Below are positions 7,545 through 16,800 of a stretch of 64,000 nucleotides of DNA, in pieces. The DNA is from Clostridia bacterium (GTDB lineage Bacteria > Bacillota > Clostridia > Christensenellales > Aristaeellaceae): assembly GCA_017549335.1 (NCBI GenBank), contig JAFYVB010000029.1, positions 62,001 to 126,000 of the forward strand, written 5' to 3'. The notes beneath the pieces were generated by a model. That model searched no databases. It was not told where the DNA came from and worked only from the letters and a program-made list of their open reading frames with translations. How positions within the stretch are numbered: position 1 is the first letter of the stretch; the number at the start of each line of letters is the position of its first letter. The translations under genes were made by a program, and so were the position numbers.

Positions 7545-9413
7545 ATGACAATGGCAATTCTCTACCTGATTCTGATGACGGGACCCCTTGCTGCCGCCGC
7601 ATTTCTGAAGAAAAGCAACGGCATGGCATGGCTCCTGACAGCATTGACGATCATTTTCGTCCTGTATGCCGGCGCTTTGCTTGGCAATATTCTGCTGCCC
7701 GTCTATGTGATCTTTGTCCTGTGTGCGGTTCTCTGGCTCGCCGCCGGATTCCGTATTCTCCAAACCCGTGATTTCAAAGGCTTCAGGGATCGTCTGCTCA
7801 CACCCTGCAACGTCATTTTCACTGCATTGTTTGTTTTCTGTGCCGTTACCATGCGCGGAATGGTCATTCATGTGTGGGATGAATTCTCTCATTGGGCCTA
7901 TTCCGTTCAGGAAATGGTGCTCAACGATCAGCTCTATACCTCGGCGTTGTCCAACGATATGTTTAAGGAATACCCCCCGGCCATGCCTTTGTGGCAGTAT
8001 TTTGCTCAAAGAATTTCTTATTTCGTCACCGGCAAAAAAGAAATAAACGGCGCGCTTCTGTACGGCACAAGTCAGGTGCTTGCATTCAGCCTGTTTACAC
8101 CCTTTCTGGACAGGCTGGAATGGAAAAAGGCCTCCCCGTTGTACATATTCGCGGCGCTGGTTTGCATCATCGGACTTCCGGTGATCGTCTATACCAACTT
8201 CTATTATCTGGTATATATCGACGCCTTCCTGGGGCTTTTGAGCGGAACCGTATTTGCTATGATCGCCCTGAAAAAGTGGAAAAAGCCTTTGGGTGCCGTG
8301 ACCCTTGCACTGGCAGAAGGCGCGTTGGTCCTGACAAAAGAGTCGGGGCTTCTTTTCGCGGTTGTTTCCCTTCTTTATTTTGCCGTGCTTGCCTTGCAGG
8401 AAAAGCATCGCAAAACCTTCCATGCCTGCTATGCTGCAGTATTAACAGTAGCTGCTGTAAAAATCTGCTGGGGAATCCATATAAACAGCCTCGGAATCAG
8501 CAGTAACGGCATCGGTATTGATTTGAAAGCACTGTGGAACCTCATTTCTGGTCGGGATCCTGAAAGCTTCCGTCATCAGGTCGCCGCCAATTTTGTCGGC
8601 TTCATTTTCAGCGATTCCCTGCGGCTTACGCCCCTGCGTTTGCCGGTCAGTTATTTTCTGGTTTTCATTTTGACCTGTGCCCTGTCCTACGCTGCGTATC
8701 AGCGAAAGAAAACTTCGGAGCGCCTCCTGCTCCTCGTCAGCGAGATCGTTTGCATCCTCGTTTATATGATCGGCCTGCTGATGCTGTATTTGTTCCGCTT
8801 TGGCGAATACGGCGGTTTGGAATTGTTATCTGCCGCACGTTATACAAAAACACTGGTTTTGTGTTTGGTCATGATTGCCGGCGCCTGTATGCTGAATCGT
8901 TTGGGAAACGCCAAAGGAAAAAAAGGACTTGCCTTGCTTTGCGCCGCATTCCTGCTTTTGCCCTCGTGGAATGAAGTGTACAAGCACGCCTCCGGCAGCA
9001 ACGCCCAAATGACCGCACTGCAAGCAGAACGCTTTTTGCAGGTCAGGGATTGCGTAACGGAAAAAGTACGAAAGAATGAAGGCGAACGTGCGCGCATCTA
9101 TTTTGTCACGCAGGAAAACGATAATGAAATCTACGATGCCTCCCGTTATTACCTGCGTCCCTATGCCGTAATCAATCAAGGAGAATTTCACTTTGGCCGT
9201 CAATCGTTCTTCGGCGCATACACCGTTTATCAGATGGGACTGGAAAAATGGAATAATTTGTTATATAATGGTTATGATTATGTATACGTGGCCGAACTGG
9301 ATGATTATTTTATAACAAATTTCGGAGATCTGTTCAGCGGAGAGTTAAAACCGAACAGTCTGTACATCATTGAAAAGACTGAAGGAGAAACTGTCCGCCT
9401 GACACTCGTATGA
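7545..9413 (+). CDS. Multi-pass membrane protein, GT-C glycosyltransferase-like
   Basis: 622 residues with about 12 hydrophobic helices and a soluble C-terminal domain of about 130 residues. The first large outer loop carries VWDEFSHWAYSVQ. An acidic pair in this loop is the hallmark of GT-C enzymes (ArnT/PMT-like) that use polyprenyl-phosphate sugars, but overall similarity to a named family was not recognised. GGGAGG lies 5-7 nt before the ATG. It lies between the O-antigen ligase-like pair and rfbA on the same strand, so a role in building or attaching the same glycan is inferred. Confidence 0.6.
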   Translation: MTMAILYLILMTGPLAAAAFLKKSNGMAWLLTALTIIFVLYAGALLGNILLPVYVIFVLCAVLWLAAGFRILQTRDFKGFRDRLLTPCNVIFTALFVFCAVTMRGMVIHVWDEFSHWAYSVQEMVLNDQLYTSALSNDMFKEYPPAMPLWQYFAQRISYFVTGKKEINGALLYGTSQVLAFSLFTPFLDRLEWKKASPLYIFAALVCIIGLPVIVYTNFYYLVYIDAFLGLLSGTVFAMIALKKWKKPLGAVTLALAEGALVLTKESGLLFAVVSLLYFAVLALQEKHRKTFHACYAAVLTVAAVKICWGIHINSLGISSNGIGIDLKALWNLISGRDPESFRHQVAANFVGFIFSDSLRLTPLRLPVSYFLVFILTCALSYAAYQRKKTSERLLLLVSEIVCILVYMIGLLMLYLFRFGEYGGLELLSAARYTKTLVLCLVMIAGACMLNRLGNAKGKKGLALLCAAFLLLPSWNEVYKHASGSNAQMTALQAERFLQVRDCVTEKVRKNEGERARIYFVTQENDNEIYDASRYYLRPYAVINQGEFHFGRQSFFGAYTVYQMGLEKWNNLLYNGYDYVYVAELDDYFITNFGDLFSGELKPNSLYIIEKTEGETVRLTLV

Positions 9414-9431
9414 CGTTAGGAGGCGTACTAT

Positions 9432-10298
9432 ATGAAAGGCATCATTTTGGCCGGCGGAAAAGGCACCCGTCTGTACCCCATGACCAAAGCTGTATCCAAA
9501 CAACTTCTGCCCATCTACGATAAGCCGCTTATTTACTATCCGCTGTCCATTCTGCTCTTGGCCGGCATTAAAGAAATCCTTATTATCTCCACCCCCGAAG
9601 ATACCCCGGTATACGAAAAACTGCTGGGCGATGGAAGCCAAATCGGCATCAAACTGCAGTATAAAGTGCAGAATACGCCCCGGGGCTTGGCTGACGCCTT
9701 CATTCTGGGGGAAGAATTCATCGGCGATGACAGTGTTTGCCTCGTTTTGGGCGATAACGTCTTCTTTGGGCAGAACATGACCAATATTCTGTACCACGCC
9801 AAAGAGAATCTGGCGGGCGCGACGATCTTCGGCTATCCTGTCAAAAATCCCACCGCATTCGGCGTTGTTGAATTTGACAAGGATTTCAACGTGGTTTCCA
9901 TTGAAGAAAAACCTGCCCATCCCAAGTCCAATTTCGCCGTTCCCGGTCTGTATTTCTATGACAACCGCGTCATCGAAATCGCCAAGAACGTCAAGCCCTC
10001 CGCCCGCGGCGAGATCGAGATCACCGCGGTCAATAATGCATATCTTGAAATGAATGAGCTGAAAGTGGAGCTTCTGGGCCGCGGCACCGCATGGCTTGAT
10101 ACCGGTACGCCCAAAGGCATGCTCAAGGCCGCCCAGTTTGTGGAAGCCGTACAGGACCGTCAGGGCTTCTACATTTCCTGCATCGAAGAGATCGCCTGGC
10201 GTCGGGGGTTCATCACCACAGAGCAGCTCAAGGCTATCGGCGAAAGCCTCAAAATGACGGAATACGGCCAGTATCTTTTGAGTCTGTGTACTGAATGA
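9432..10298 (+). CDS. rfbA: Glucose-1-phosphate thymidylyltransferase RfbA
   Basis: 288 residues, the usual family length. The N-terminus [18 protein letters not shown] is the nucleotide-binding G-x-G-T-R-x-P signature; [10 protein letters not shown] holds the metal-binding Asp, and the block around [11 protein letters not shown] holds substrate contacts. It makes dTDP-glucose from dTTP and glucose-1-phosphate, the first step towards dTDP-rhamnose and other 6-deoxysugars. GGAGG lies well placed before the ATG. rfbB follows 45 bp later. rfbC and rfbD are absent from the window, so the final sugar is not fixed by this locus. Confidence 0.96.
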   Translation: MKGIILAGGKGTRLYPMTKAVSKQLLPIYDKPLIYYPLSILLLAGIKEILIISTPEDTPVYEKLLGDGSQIGIKLQYKVQNTPRGLADAFILGEEFIGDDSVCLVLGDNVFFGQNMTNILYHAKENLAGATIFGYPVKNPTAFGVVEFDKDFNVVSIEEKPAHPKSNFAVPGLYFYDNRVIEIAKNVKPSARGEIEITAVNNAYLEMNELKVELLGRGTAWLDTGTPKGMLKAAQFVEAVQDRQGFYISCIEEIAWRRGFITTEQLKAIGESLKMTEYGQYLLSLCTE

Positions 10299-10343
10299 GA
10301 CCTTTTCCATCAGCTTGGTTTTTGTTAAAACGGAGGATCACCC

Positions 10344-11363
10344 ATGAATATCATCGTCACCGGCGGCGCCGGCTTCATCGGCAGCAACTTCATCTTCCAT
10401 ATGCTGAACAAGCATCCTGATTACCGCATCGTATGTCTGGATAAACTCACCTACGCCGGTAATCTCAGCACCCTTGCGCCCGTGATGGATCACCCCTGCT
10501 TCCGCTTTGTAAAAGCCGATATCTGCGACCGCGAGGCGGTATATAAGCTCTTTGAAGAAGAGCATCCCGACATGGTGGTAAACTTCGCCGCCGAAAGCCA
10601 TGTGGATCGCTCCATTGAGAATCCCGAGGTCTTCCTGCGCACCAATATTCTGGGCACACAGGTCATGATGGACGCCTGCCGCAAATACGGCATCAAGCGC
10701 TATCATCAGGTATCCACGGACGAAGTGTACGGCGATCTCCCCCTTGACCGCCCGGACCTGATGTTCACCGAAGAAACACCCATTCATACCTCCAGCCCCT
10801 ATTCCGCCGCCAAGGCAAGCGCCGATCTCATGGTACAGGCTTATCACCGCACCTTCGGTCTGCCCGTCACTATCAGCCGCTGCTCCAACAACTACGGCCC
10901 CTATCACTTCCCCGAAAAGCTGATCCCGCTGATGATCGCCAACGCCCTCAACGACAAGCCCCTGCCCGTCTACGGCACCGGCGAAAATGTGCGCGACTGG
11001 CTGTATGTAGAGGATCACTGCAAAGCCATCGATCTGATCCTCCATAAGGGCCGTGTGGGCGAAGTGTACAACATCGGCGGTCATAACGAAATGAAGAACA
11101 TCGACATCGTGAAGATCATCTGCAAGGCGCTGAATAAGCCCGAAAGCCTGATCACCTATGTCACCGACCGCAAGGGCCACGATATGCGCTACGCCATCGA
11201 CCCTACCAAGATCCATACCGAGCTTGGCTGGCTGCCCGAAACCAAGTTCGTCGACGGCATCCAGAAGACTATTCAGTGGTATCTGGATAACAAGGAATGG
11301 TGGGAGGAAATCATCAACGGCGAATACCAGAACTACTATAAGAAGATGTACGGCAACCGTTGA
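10344..11363 (+). CDS. rfbB: dTDP-glucose 4,6-dehydratase RfbB
   Basis: 339 residues, full length for the family. It is a short-chain dehydrogenase/epimerase with N-terminal GGAGFIGSNF for NAD binding, the catalytic STDEVYGDL (T-D-E) and Y-S-A-A-K-A (Tyr/Lys), and RCSNNYGPYHFPEKLIP. It converts dTDP-glucose to dTDP-4-keto-6-deoxyglucose in the cytoplasm, directly after RfbA. Its last 179 bp are repeated at 13361-13539, so the 3' end of this gene has taken part in recombination. Confidence 0.96.
   Translation: MNIIVTGGAGFIGSNFIFHMLNKHPDYRIVCLDKLTYAGNLSTLAPVMDHPCFRFVKADICDREAVYKLFEEEHPDMVVNFAAESHVDRSIENPEVFLRTNILGTQVMMDACRKYGIKRYHQVSTDEVYGDLPLDRPDLMFTEETPIHTSSPYSAAKASADLMVQAYHRTFGLPVTISRCSNNYGPYHFPEKLIPLMIANALNDKPLPVYGTGENVRDWLYVEDHCKAIDLILHKGRVGEVYNIGGHNEMKNIDIVKIICKALNKPESLITYVTDRKGHDMRYAIDPTKIHTELGWLPETKFVDGIQKTIQWYLDNKEWWEEIINGEYQNYYKKMYGNR
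11185..11363 (+). repeat. Direct repeat, copy 1: 3' end of rfbB
   Basis: These 179 bp recur at 13361-13539, offset 2,176 bp, with no gaps. The first ~120 bp differ at only about two positions; the last ~60 bp differ at about 17. Together the two copies bracket the deacetylase gene. Confidence 0.9.
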
Positions 11364-11450
11364 CGCGTAAATGGATGCCCGTTCCCACTTTTGTGTACAT
11401 CAATCCATATCAGCCGTGATGGCGAAATTAGCTACAACTGAGGAAAAATA

Positions 11451-13190
11451 ATGAAAAAGAAGTATTGGGGTTTTATATTCGTTGCAGTTCTGTTGGTGGC
11501 GGGTGCGCTTTTTGCGTACTTATTCCATCATTCGCATGCTTACGGAGAAGAAATACCTGTCGGGAAGTCCGGTGAAAGTTATACCCATCATTCACATGTT
11601 TACGGAGAAGAAATACCTGTCGGGAAGTCCGATAAAGGGTATATGTTTTTGAAGATATGTGAGGAATGTGGCGAAGAGGCTGTTACGTACTATGATGCAA
11701 TGCTTACATTTGTGGATGATGACGCAAAAATGCAGGCAATGCTCCATTGGGAAAAAATCATTGACGAAACCGGCATCGAAATGACTGCCGCTATCATTCC
11801 AAGTTGGATTAAAGAAACCACCAACTATGATCTTTGGTGGGCCAATGCCGGCTGGGATCTACTTGACCGGCTGTATGAAAAAGGTGTAGACTTTGTAAAC
11901 CATACGTACAGTCACACAAATCTGACCACCTTTACAGAAGAAGAGATCTATCAGGATCTGCAGAAAGCAAAGAGTATTTTAAGAGAACACGGAATAGAGA
12001 GCAATATCCTCGTATATCCCAACAATGCATATAATGACACTGTTGTGTCTGTTGTTGATGATTACTTTGATGCCGCTTTCGCCTGTGAAAATGACATCAT
12101 TACAGATGCGATTTCTAAGAATTTTTCCCTGAGCAGAATGAACATCAACGATAAAAACGTCAAAAAAGTCATTGAGTTTGACACAGAAAGAATCGTTGAG
12201 TGCTACGGGATCAAGCCATTAGAATCGCTTCAGGCAGACATGAAGCAGGCTCTCGACCAAAAGGGTTGGCTGGTGTACATGGTACATGCGTATGATTCTC
12301 CCGGGGGAAGGTATTTCTTTGATGAAGAATCTGAACAGACAATCATTGACTTTTGTCGATATGTACAAACCTTGGATAATGTGAAAATTATCACGCTAAG
12401 CGAGGGGCTTGCAGCTTCTTCAGAACTTTCCTCATATTCATCTTCCATGCGTGAGAAGTCACAGCTTCTCTACGGAGAACTGAAACAATATAACGCAGGA
12501 AGCAACACTGTGCAACTGTATGTGAAAGGGTTGCAGTTGGTGGAGGACCGCTTCATTGATGTAGAGTTGGTCAGCGAAGAACAGACGCATCTGCTTTTGC
12601 ATGAACGCAGTGACGGTATGCGAGTGTTTACCACGCAGGTACCTTTGGCAGAAAAAACATCTGCGGATACAGCGATAACGGTTTATTGGGTCGATAAGGA
12701 AGGTACGCGCCATACTATTTATACGCATTACGGGCATCCGCTACAGTTGATTACATCGGCAAATGATTATCTGAATGCGCTTTTGCAACTGAAAAACATT
12801 TCGGTACTTATGGCCGTCAAGGACGAGGCCTCAACGAGCATCTCGCCACAGATCGTGGATAAGATGCATAAGCTTGGGCTGATCACCGATCTCACAGGGC
12901 AATACTGCGCATCCTATACTGCTGTTATCACAAAGGATGGTGTGGAAGAAAAACTGGATAAAAAACCCGTTAAATTAAACGGCAAACTCCCGGATGGCGT
13001 GAAATACCGACTGATGAGCTCAGGTTTAGAGGTGGGAAAATATGCATCGATTAAGGTGGACGGCAAAGAATATGCCGTAGACAAGCGTGGGATCAATATT
13101 GTCGTATACGATCATGTATCGCAGATGGTGATAGACAGTATCTCTATTGATACTTACTGGAATAACGCTATAAGCAGAATCACGGAATAA
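11451..13190 (+). CDS. Secreted polysaccharide deacetylase (NodB-like)
   Basis: 579 residues. An N-terminal signal or anchor segment (basic KKK then about 18 hydrophobic residues) indicates export. NodB-type motifs are visible: an acidic metal-binding block VDDDA (about residue 88) and HTYSHTNL (about 150), with further conserved positions in LVYPNNAYN and MVHAYDSPGG. Such enzymes remove N- or O-acetyl groups from wall or surface glycans. The C-terminal ~250 residues are not recognised and may bind glycan. Just after the signal there is an exact 20-residue tandem duplication. Codon third positions look more AT-rich than in rfbA/rfbB, and the gene lies between duplicated rfbB ends, both pointing to recent acquisition. 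Confidence 0.8.
   Translation: MKKKYWGFIFVAVLLVAGALFAYLFHHSHAYGEEIPVGKSGESYTHHSHVYGEEIPVGKSDKGYMFLKICEECGEEAVTYYDAMLTFVDDDAKMQAMLHWEKIIDETGIEMTAAIIPSWIKETTNYDLWWANAGWDLLDRLYEKGVDFVNHTYSHTNLTTFTEEEIYQDLQKAKSILREHGIESNILVYPNNAYNDTVVSVVDDYFDAAFACENDIITDAISKNFSLSRMNINDKNVKKVIEFDTERIVECYGIKPLESLQADMKQALDQKGWLVYMVHAYDSPGGRYFFDEESEQTIIDFCRYVQTLDNVKIITLSEGLAASSELSSYSSSMREKSQLLYGELKQYNAGSNTVQLYVKGLQLVEDRFIDVELVSEEQTHLLLHERSDGMRVFTTQVPLAEKTSADTAITVYWVDKEGTRHTIYTHYGHPLQLITSANDYLNALLQLKNISVLMAVKDEASTSISPQIVDKMHKLGLITDLTGQYCASYTAVITKDGVEEKLDKKPVKLNGKLPDGVKYRLMSSGLEVGKYASIKVDGKEYAVDKRGINIVVYDHVSQMVIDSISIDTYWNNAISRITE
11525..11635 (+). repeat. 60-bp tandem duplication in deacetylase N-terminus
   Basis: Two in-phase units 60 bp apart (about 11525-11575 and 11585-11635) encode HHSHAYGEEIPVGKS and HHSHVYGEEIPVGKS. 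The nucleotide match is nearly perfect over about 50 bp, so this is a recent slippage or duplication that lengthens the stalk after the signal sequence by 20 residues. Confidence 0.9.
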
Positions 13191-13253
13191 GAACACCGGC
13201 AAAGCAACATCCTATCTAAGCTGATCGCATGCAGCAAATAAACTAAAAAAGAA

Positions 13254-13290
13254 TTCCCAGTATTCGCTTTGAATGCTGGGAACTTTCATT
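13254..13290 (+). terminator. Terminator after the deacetylase gene
   Basis: A 12-bp stem (TTCCCAGTATTC / GAATGCTGGGAA, one G-T pair), 5-nt loop, then CTTTCATTTT. The T-run is imperfect. Confidence 0.65.
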
Positions 13291-13360
13291 TTAGTATAGT
13301 TTGTAGTATATAAAAAGCTTTCTCATTTTCAGTTATTATCGTGCGCGTCATCAGCACAGC

Positions 13361-13539
13361 TGCGCTACGCCATCGACCCTACCAAGATTCATACCGAGCT
13401 TGGCTGGCTGCCCGAAACCAAGTTCGTCGACGGCATCCAGAAGACCATTCAGTGGTATCTGGATAACAAGGAATGGTGGGAAACCATCATCTCCGGCGAG
13501 TATCAAAACTATTATCAGAAGATGTATTCGAACCGATAA
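13361..13539 (+). pseudogene. Remnant of a second rfbB 3' end
   Basis: The in-frame translation matches the last 58 residues of RfbB, from RYAIDPTKIHTELGW to the stop codon, but no start or upstream rfbB sequence precedes it. The 3' third carries about 17 substitutions, many silent, relative to the intact gene, while the first 120 bp are nearly identical. This looks like the tail of a diverged rfbB allele joined by recombination, not a simple tandem duplication. Confidence 0.88.
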
Positions 13540-13739
13540 AAGCATTTGGCAAACCACATATTTATAAACAGCGCCCCTTTGTCAGGCAGTAAGGCATACT
13601 GTATGGCAAGCGGGGTGCTTTTTAAATGCGCAGAAATTGTTGGCATCAAAAATGAACCATTATTACAAAAAATTCAGATTATTGAAACATACATTCATCT
13701 TTTTCATCATCTTTTCGTAATCATACACTCTGTTTATTA

Positions 13740-13748
13740 TGGTATAAT
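13740..13748 (+). promoter_or_regulatory. Extended -10 promoter of the adhesin gene
   Basis: TGGTATAAT, an extended -10 element, lies about 65 bp before the ATG at 13814. No convincing -35 hexamer was seen, which extended -10 promoters can lack. Confidence 0.55.
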
Positions 13749-13813
13749 TTGTTGATAAAATTCCATCTTTTGATATAGATGCTTTTCATTTCAAACGCTC
13801 GGGAGGTTCGAAA

Positions 13814-16800
13814 ATGGTTTACAAAAGCTTTAAAATTCGACTCGCTGTACTTTTCTCCGTACTGTTGATTACTCTTTGCAGTGCTGCATTCGCCGATACT
13901 CCGTGGGAAAAAGTCAGCGACGACGTAGGCGACAACGCCTATATCAGCGATTTTTTGCTGGAGAGAATCATTGACGGCACCGGCCCTTTTGATGCCGACA
14001 GCACTCCCGGCAACGACTCGTCCGACAATAACAAAATCGTTCGCACCTTTGACACGCTGTATTACGCCTTCAAGGTCAACATGTCTACCCGTGACCAGTC
14101 CAGCCAGTATAAGAAGGCTTTTCTTTGCTTTGCCGCTGAAATTCCTTTCAACTCCAAGCAGGTTAAATTTGCAACCGATGGCCTGCCGGTCGGAAGCGTC
14201 TTTGAGATCAAGGAAACCGGCGGAAGCACCCCTTCTCAGACGCTTTACGTCCGCATGGAACTGGGCAACAACTCTTCCTACGTAATTCCCGGCACGCAAA
14301 CGTTCAGCCTGCCCCTTTCCGTTGTGAACCTGCCGGACGGAACGGTCATTCAGCCCAAATTTTACGCATGGCTCCAGGGAAATGACGTTTATTCCAACAG
14401 CAGCTCTCCCGCCGACATCACCGACGTCGACCTTTCGGGAAAAATTTGCGAAGCACATAAGGATTTCGCCTCCAACCGCGAACTGAAAACACTGCTTGCG
14501 GATGAGGTAACTGTTTCTGCGAAGCTGAAAATGAACGTAAGCTTCAAGTCTGTTTACTCAGATTATACCAGCACCCTCGACTTTAACAGCGGCAACAATC
14601 CTGCCCTTTACCCCGATTTGCCCGCAGCCAATTACGGAAAGGGAGATATTGCCGCCAGCGTGATGTCTTTCGGTATTCTTGTAAACATTGAAAACGACAT
14701 TCCCCATAAAAAACTGCGCGGTCTTCTGTACCCCGAAGGCCCCATTACTTTTGACCTTGAGTTTACCTCGACTTACATACCCGACGACTCCGAAGCATTG
14801 GACGTTACTTTTCCCACTTCGGAATACGACTATGCTCCGCTTCTGTATAGCTATGGCGGAAACTTTTCTGATTCTTTGAACGCCGACGGACGCTCGATTC
14901 CCGTAACCCTTAATCTTTCCGCCAATAAGCTTCCGGAAAACGCCACTGACAGCGACCGTCAATATGCCGTTTTAAACGGCGGCAACTGGAAAGCCGTGCA
15001 AGCCGGGAACAAAATTTCCATCACCATTACCGACTACGAAATCGACGGTATCTTCCCTAAAAAAGCCTCTTCTTCTTCCGGGGTTGTTATGTCCGAAGAT
15101 CACTCGGGCTGTATTTCCGTTGGTGAAATCCACATCGCCCTTCCTCATAACGATCAGTTGGCAAACAGCACTGCCGAAACGCCTTACATCGCCGGCCGAT
15201 TCGGTGTGGGCAACTATAAATTCGCTATCAAAGACGTCAATCTGATGGCTTCCGCTCCCAGCAAATCCAGCGAATCCCGCTATGACACCCTTGCAGAATC
15301 CAAGGACAGCAACACGAACCAAACGAGACGTGACGATGACGCCAAAGACCAACCCTGCTATCTCTCCAACCCCGGAACGCAGACGCCGATCATCTATTAC
15401 TCAAAGTATGATAACAACACCTCCAATAGCGGCGCTTTGACGGAAGGATGCTTCAGAAACGGCTATGACTGGATCCTGGGCGGCTCCAAGTTCGGCATTA
15501 TTTCCGGCTATGTGGATACAAAAGACAACGGCAATCCCAACAATAAACTGATCGGTTACGACGATTTCCTGAAAATCGACGGTTCTGTCATCTCTTTTGT
15601 GGATGAAATCGACGATCCTGAGGGGGCTTTGGCAAACGCTAATGCCTTCGACTGGTCGGGAATCCCCGTCAAAAACATGATCCGGGACGAAAATGATCCC
15701 ATCGTTTCCGACGGCACAGTGGATTTCCGGATTTCCTGGATCAGAAGCGAGGCATATTATGGTGATTACCGCATCCTTTATGCCGTAAAGGCAGACGGTT
15801 CCAACTGGGCAAGCGAAACGGAAATGTGCAGCGCTAAGCCCGAAGATGCAAACCTGCTATGGTTCACCGATCTTCGCGAAGCCGAAGCCAAAGGCGTGGT
15901 TGTTGGTCTGCTTTTCCAGTACCGCGGAAACGACCACGAATTGAATACCGTTATTTATCCCCGCTACAAAGTTGCCGCCCGGATCAGTGAGACTGCGCAA
16001 GTTAACGATACCTATATGATCACGCATTTTGCCCGTACGTGGACAAGAATGTCCCTCGGCAGCGAACGCATCCAGGAAATCGAAAGCAGCGCCAACCCCG
16101 GGCAGGCCTATGCATCGGCTGTTCCCTTCTATACCGTCCGCAACGGGAAGCTTGCTATTGACAGCACCGACAGCTCCACGGCTGCGTTCATGGAGAAAAA
16201 AAATTGCGTCACCTGGATTAATACTGCCTATCAGCGTATGCAGTATAACGAAGACGGCACCACAATCGGCGGTTTGGGTTCAAACCTGTACGGTGATACG
16301 GTTTATATTCCGTCGTATGCTCCCGCCGTTCACATCCAGCCCCTCAACGGCGCAACCGAAAAGAAAAATACGTTTAATGCCGCCACCGGCAATATTGCCG
16401 ATTTCCAGTTTTCTCCGTCTCTGCGGTTGCCCGAAATTTACGAATCGTCCGACACGCAGGCTACAGCAACCGTCACGCTGAAGGTTCAGTTGCCCAAGGG
16501 GCTCACTTACATCAGCAATTCTTCCTATTGGGGCGGCACCTATGTTCCCGCTTCCGTGAAGGGTCTACAGGGCACGATTCAGAATCCTCAGGCGCATTTG
16601 ACGGAAAATACGCTGGATAAGAGCGTCGCATATCACAACAAATGGATATTCAACGGCAAGAAGGAAGATCGCCAGCTCTACATTTCCATGAAATGTGCCG
16701 AGTATGACGACGGTACTTCCATCCTCACCTATCGCTTTACCGGCGTTCCTTTGAGTGAATGCACGTCCGGTTTTTGCAATGCGCTGCTCGATAGCCTGTA

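Larger units (their letters stand above)
13191..13813. other. 623-bp region without an intact gene
   Basis: It holds the deacetylase terminator hairpin, a remnant of rfbB (13361-13539) and the upstream region of the giant adhesin gene, including an extended -10 promoter. No other coding signal was found. Confidence 0.75.

Noticed and set aside
13254-13290. Inverted repeat as an insertion-sequence end
   Set aside because: A short hairpin with a T-rich tail after a stop codon fits a terminator; no partner repeat or transposase found.
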